From an uncultured Verrucomicrobiota bacterium (lineage in GTDB: Bacteria > Verrucomicrobiota > Verrucomicrobiia > Verrucomicrobiales > DEV007), in assembly GCA_902510815.1 (NCBI GenBank), contig CABXDI010000001.1:62001-126000 (forward strand): 64,000 bases of DNA, written 5' to 3'. The notes under the pieces were generated by a model. It was not told where the DNA came from. It was given only the letters and a program-made list of their open reading frames with translations, and did not search any database. A program made the translations under genes and the position numbers. Below are positions 60,973 through 64,000 of this stretch, one piece after another (position 1 is the first letter of the stretch; the number at the start of each line of letters is the position of its first letter).

Positions 60973-61842
60973 TCACTTCAGCCCGTCACGGATTTTCTTT
61001 GGAAAGTCTGTAGTAATAGAGTCTACGCCAAGATCTCTAAAGTGACGGGCTGTCTCAATGTCATTAATGGTCCAGCAATGAAAAGTTAATCTGGATTTTC
61101 GCAAGCTTTTGACAAAATTTGAATCAACCACCTCTTTATTAGCTTGAGTGCCTATTCCACTAGCTGAAGATTTTTTTAGAGTTTTAAACAATTCGGTTTT
61201 ATCAGGAGACCAGTTTCCTGTTTCCTTATTTTTTTTGTAGGACTCTAAGAAATTAGCTTCGATGTTTGGCCACTTGTTGCGGCATGCCTTGATAACTTGA
61301 TAATCAAAAGAAATAAAACTTATCTGATTGGCTAACTCTGGCCGCTTATCTATTCTTGGATCAAGCACTTTGATTAAAGGATCCACAATCTCAGTTCCAC
61401 ATTTAATTTCGATAAAGAATTTTTTACCCATCGGCAAAGAATCTATAATTTGCTCTAGTGTAGGAATACGAGCACTAGAAAATTTTTCACCTTTCCATGA
61501 CCCCACATCAATACTCTGAAGCTCTTTGAGCTTAACTTCTTTCACAAGAAGATTAATACTTCCTCCACTAACCTTAGATGTATTCGCATCATGAATTGCA
61601 ATAATATGTCCATCATGAGTTAAATGAAAATCCCCCTCAATCCCATCAGCTCCAAGCTTCCATGCTAGGTTAAATGCCTCCATTGTATTTTCTGGAGCAA
61701 TACCAGATGCGCCCCGATGCGCAATGATCAGTGGCGGCTCGGATAAAGCTAAACTTATTAGAATCCAAAAAACTAAAAGCAATGACTTCAATGGCGATAA
61801 AAAATTCATTGTTCGCCAATTTAATTTCATACAATTAGTCAT
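60973..61842 (-). CDS. Secreted glycerophosphodiester phosphodiesterase family protein
   Basis: PPLIIAHRGASGIAPENTMEAFNLAWKLGADGIEGDFHLTHDGHIIAIHD; HCWTINDIETARHFRDLGVDSITTDFP. Confidence 0.92.
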   Translation of the reverse strand: MTNCMKLNWRTMNFLSPLKSLLLVFWILISLALSEPPLIIAHRGASGIAPENTMEAFNLAWKLGADGIEGDFHLTHDGHIIAIHDANTSKVSGGSINLLVKEVKLKELQSIDVGSWKGEKFSSARIPTLEQIIDSLPMGKKFFIEIKCGTEIVDPLIKVLDPRIDKRPELANQISFISFDYQVIKACRNKWPNIEANFLESYKKNKETGNWSPDKTELFKTLKKSSASGIGTQANKEVVDSNFVKSLRKSRLTFHCWTINDIETARHFRDLGVDSITTDFPKKIRDGLK

Positions 61843-62020
61843 AGGAGCACAAAGGTTCGATATATTAGTCGTTTCTGTCTAGAATCATTTTTGCCACACT
61901 TAGCTTCATTAGGTACATATAATAAAATAAATTATCGACTATTAATTCGCTTCCACCAAAAAAAGGATTCTCGACACAAGGGCATGAAAAGCGCAAAATA
62001 ATGTTCCTAATTTTATAGAT

Positions 62021-62647
62021 ATGAAAAAAATCACCTCAACCCTAATTACACTAATTGCCATTTCAGGAATTGCTTCTGCTGATCACCATAGCAAATCACT
62101 TTTCAACGGGAAAGACCTCACCGGTTGGCAAGACCGCAACGGTAAAGCCTCAAAATGGGAAGTTGTTAATGGAACCCTTCAAGGTCAAAAAAAGACTGGT
62201 GATATATGGAGCAAAGAAAGGTATGGAGACTTCATTCTATCACTCGAATTTAAGACAACAGGTAATAGCGGAATTTTCTTTAGAACTGACAATCCAAAAA
62301 GTCCTGTCCAAACTGGAATCGAGGTTCAAGTAGAGAAGCCTAATGGCCCAAATAAACATTCCGTAGGAGCTTTATATGATCTAGTTCCTCCAAAGAAAAA
62401 TAATGCAACGACCGGTTGGAATAAAGTTAAGATTACCGCCAAAGACAATATGATCACTGTAGAAATGAACGGGGAAGTCATTAATGGAATGGATCTTAAT
62501 AAATGGACTGAGCCTAATAAGAATCCAGACGGCTCAAAGAATAAGTACAAGACTGCTTTAAAAGACTTCAAAAGAGAGGGCCATATAGGTTTTCAAGACC
62601 ATGGACACCTTGTCTCTTATAAAAACATTACAATCAAGAAGCTCTAG
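62021..62647 (+). CDS. DUF1080 (3-keto-disaccharide hydrolase-like) secreted protein
   Basis: KSLFNGKDLTGWQDRNGKASKWEVVNGTLQGQ; FILSLEFKTTGNSGIFFRTD; GHIGFQDHGHLVSYKNITIKKL. Confidence 0.92.
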   Translation: MKKITSTLITLIAISGIASADHHSKSLFNGKDLTGWQDRNGKASKWEVVNGTLQGQKKTGDIWSKERYGDFILSLEFKTTGNSGIFFRTDNPKSPVQTGIEVQVEKPNGPNKHSVGALYDLVPPKKNNATTGWNKVKITAKDNMITVEMNGEVINGMDLNKWTEPNKNPDGSKNKYKTALKDFKREGHIGFQDHGHLVSYKNITIKKL

Positions 62648-62672
62648 GGTTATAGTTATATAATATATTACA

Positions 62673-63755
62673 ATGAACCTCGCCCGGTTTGGTACGAGTG
62701 CCGCATTATCTATTTTGATCTTGGTCAAATTGTCTTTTGCCCAAGACAAAGGATCCATACGCATAAATCAAATACAGCTCATTGGAACCCACAACTCATA
62801 CCATATTGCTCTTCCTGAAAAGAACCTTAAGAGAATAGGTATTATAAACCGTGGGTTAAAGGATTCCTTGGAGTATACTCACCGCCCCCTCACGGAACAG
62901 TTAGAAAAACTTGGAGTTCGTCATTTTGAGTTAGATATTTTTGCGGATCCCAAAGGAGGTCACTATTCGAGAAGTAGCACACCCGGTCTATTAGGTCTAA
63001 ATCCTCCAGTAATGTTTAGTAAAGAAATGGAAAAGCCAGGATTCAAAGTTCTCCATGACTCCGCAGTCGACTATCTAACGACGACACCCACCCTGATATC
63101 TGCATTAAATGAGATTAAAAATTGGTCAACTAATAACCCTTCCCATGTTCCTATTTTCATTCTTCTTGAAATGAAAGATAAAAGCCCAGTTCCACTAGCC
63201 AAGAAACCAGTTCAATTTAATCGAGCTCTCCTTGAAAAGGTGGAATCTGAGATCCTTAGTGTATTTAAAAAAGAGAAAATCATTACTCCAGACTCAGTCA
63301 GAGGAAAGTTTAAAACGCTTAGAGAAGCGGTACTGACGAAAGGGTGGCCCTCTGTTGATACCTCTAAAGGAAAGGTCATGTTTGGGTTAGATAATGGAGG
63401 AAAGATTCGTAACATGTATATTGCGAAAAATCCATCGCTAGAAGGAAGGCTTTTATTTGCAAGTGTTGGCGAAAATGATCCAGGGGCCGCCTTCTTTAAG
63501 CTCAATGATCCTCTAAGAGCGCATGCCCAAATAAAGCGCCTTGTGAAAGCAGGATTCATGGTTCGTACCAGAGCTGACTCTGATACACGAGAAGCAAGAA
63601 AAAATGAAACAACGAGAAGAGATAAAGCTCTATCTAGTGGAGCTCAATTCGTTAGTACAGATTTTCCAGAGCCAAATAAAAAATTCTCAGACTACTCAGT
63701 CTCATTCGAAAAAGGAGCCAATTTCAGGGTCAACCCTGTGAGCGGAAAGAACTAA
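62673..63755 (+). CDS. PI-PLC-like (Ca2+-dependent phosphoinositide phospholipase C-like) secreted protein
   Basis: INQIQLIGTHNSYHIALPEKNL; TEQLEKLGVRHFELDIFADPKGG; FVSTDFPEP. Confidence 0.85.
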   Translation: MNLARFGTSAALSILILVKLSFAQDKGSIRINQIQLIGTHNSYHIALPEKNLKRIGIINRGLKDSLEYTHRPLTEQLEKLGVRHFELDIFADPKGGHYSRSSTPGLLGLNPPVMFSKEMEKPGFKVLHDSAVDYLTTTPTLISALNEIKNWSTNNPSHVPIFILLEMKDKSPVPLAKKPVQFNRALLEKVESEILSVFKKEKIITPDSVRGKFKTLREAVLTKGWPSVDTSKGKVMFGLDNGGKIRNMYIAKNPSLEGRLLFASVGENDPGAAFFKLNDPLRAHAQIKRLVKAGFMVRTRADSDTREARKNETTRRDKALSSGAQFVSTDFPEPNKKFSDYSVSFEKGANFRVNPVSGKN

Positions 63756-63758
63756 ATT

Positions 63759-64000
63759 ATGAAACTTATTAATTGCTTAACTTTATTTATAGTAATTTAC
63801 ATTACTTATATAAAGGCAGAGGAACCCAAGTCCCTTGATCCTAACTACAGACTCGATCTCTTTGCTGATAATTCAATGGTATCAACACCCGTCGGGTGCA
63901 CAATAGACCATTCAGGAAGACTCCTGGTTATCGAGTCACATACTCATTTCAGACCTGATGATTATAAGGGCCCAGAAACTGATCGAATTCTCGCCTTCAC
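63759..64000 (+). CDS. Partial: PVC-type secreted dehydrogenase/cytochrome-like protein N-terminus
   Basis: MKLINCLTLFIVIYITYIKAEEPKSLDPNYRLDLFADNSMVSTPVGCTIDHSGRLLVIESHTHFRPDDYKGPETDRILAF; runs off right edge. Confidence 0.65.
   Translation, partial: MKLINCLTLFIVIYITYIKAEEPKSLDPNYRLDLFADNSMVSTPVGCTIDHSGRLLVIESHTHFRPDDYKGPETDRILAF

Overview
The window looks like a low-GC chromosome segment from a Verrucomicrobiota/PVC-type bacterium, inferred from the protein families present. The ORF track misses one large gene: an open minus-strand frame (3959 to the left window edge, more than 1300 codons) that I read as a membrane-anchored trypsin/lysyl-endopeptidase-like protease with a Calx-beta domain, two YLNG-type jelly-roll modules and an exact in-frame 54-bp x3 tandem repeat. 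Main gene blocks: (i) a sugar-acid catabolism operon (2-hydroxyacid dehydrogenase, Ldh_2 oxidoreductase, KDG-type kinase, SDR); (ii) an ECF-type sigma factor followed by co-oriented secreted proteins (EF-hand, CotH/lamin-tail, DUF1549/DUF1553, DUF1501); (iii) a GYF_2 protein, tRNA-Ala(GGC), sulfatase-TPR, PQQ propeller, MFS, OmpA with BON-like repeats, hydrolase and RsgA; (iv) histidine phosphatase, Pgi, GlnD-like, TIM-barrel and EamA; (v) a second planctomycete-cytochrome cluster (PSCyt1-WD40, DUF1549/1553, two DUF1501); (vi) an AT-rich accessory stretch with a lone serine recombinase followed by three stacked hairpins; (vii) a GC-rich apparently foreign PDZ/prenyltransferase-like gene, a pentapeptide-repeat protein, a decayed lipoprotein, an NagX-like acyltransferase and a lipid/phosphodiester cluster (GDPD, a truncated GDPD relic, DUF1080, PI-PLC-like). 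No CRISPR array, rRNA or intact transposon was recognised. All domain assignments come from reading motifs by eye, not from database searches.
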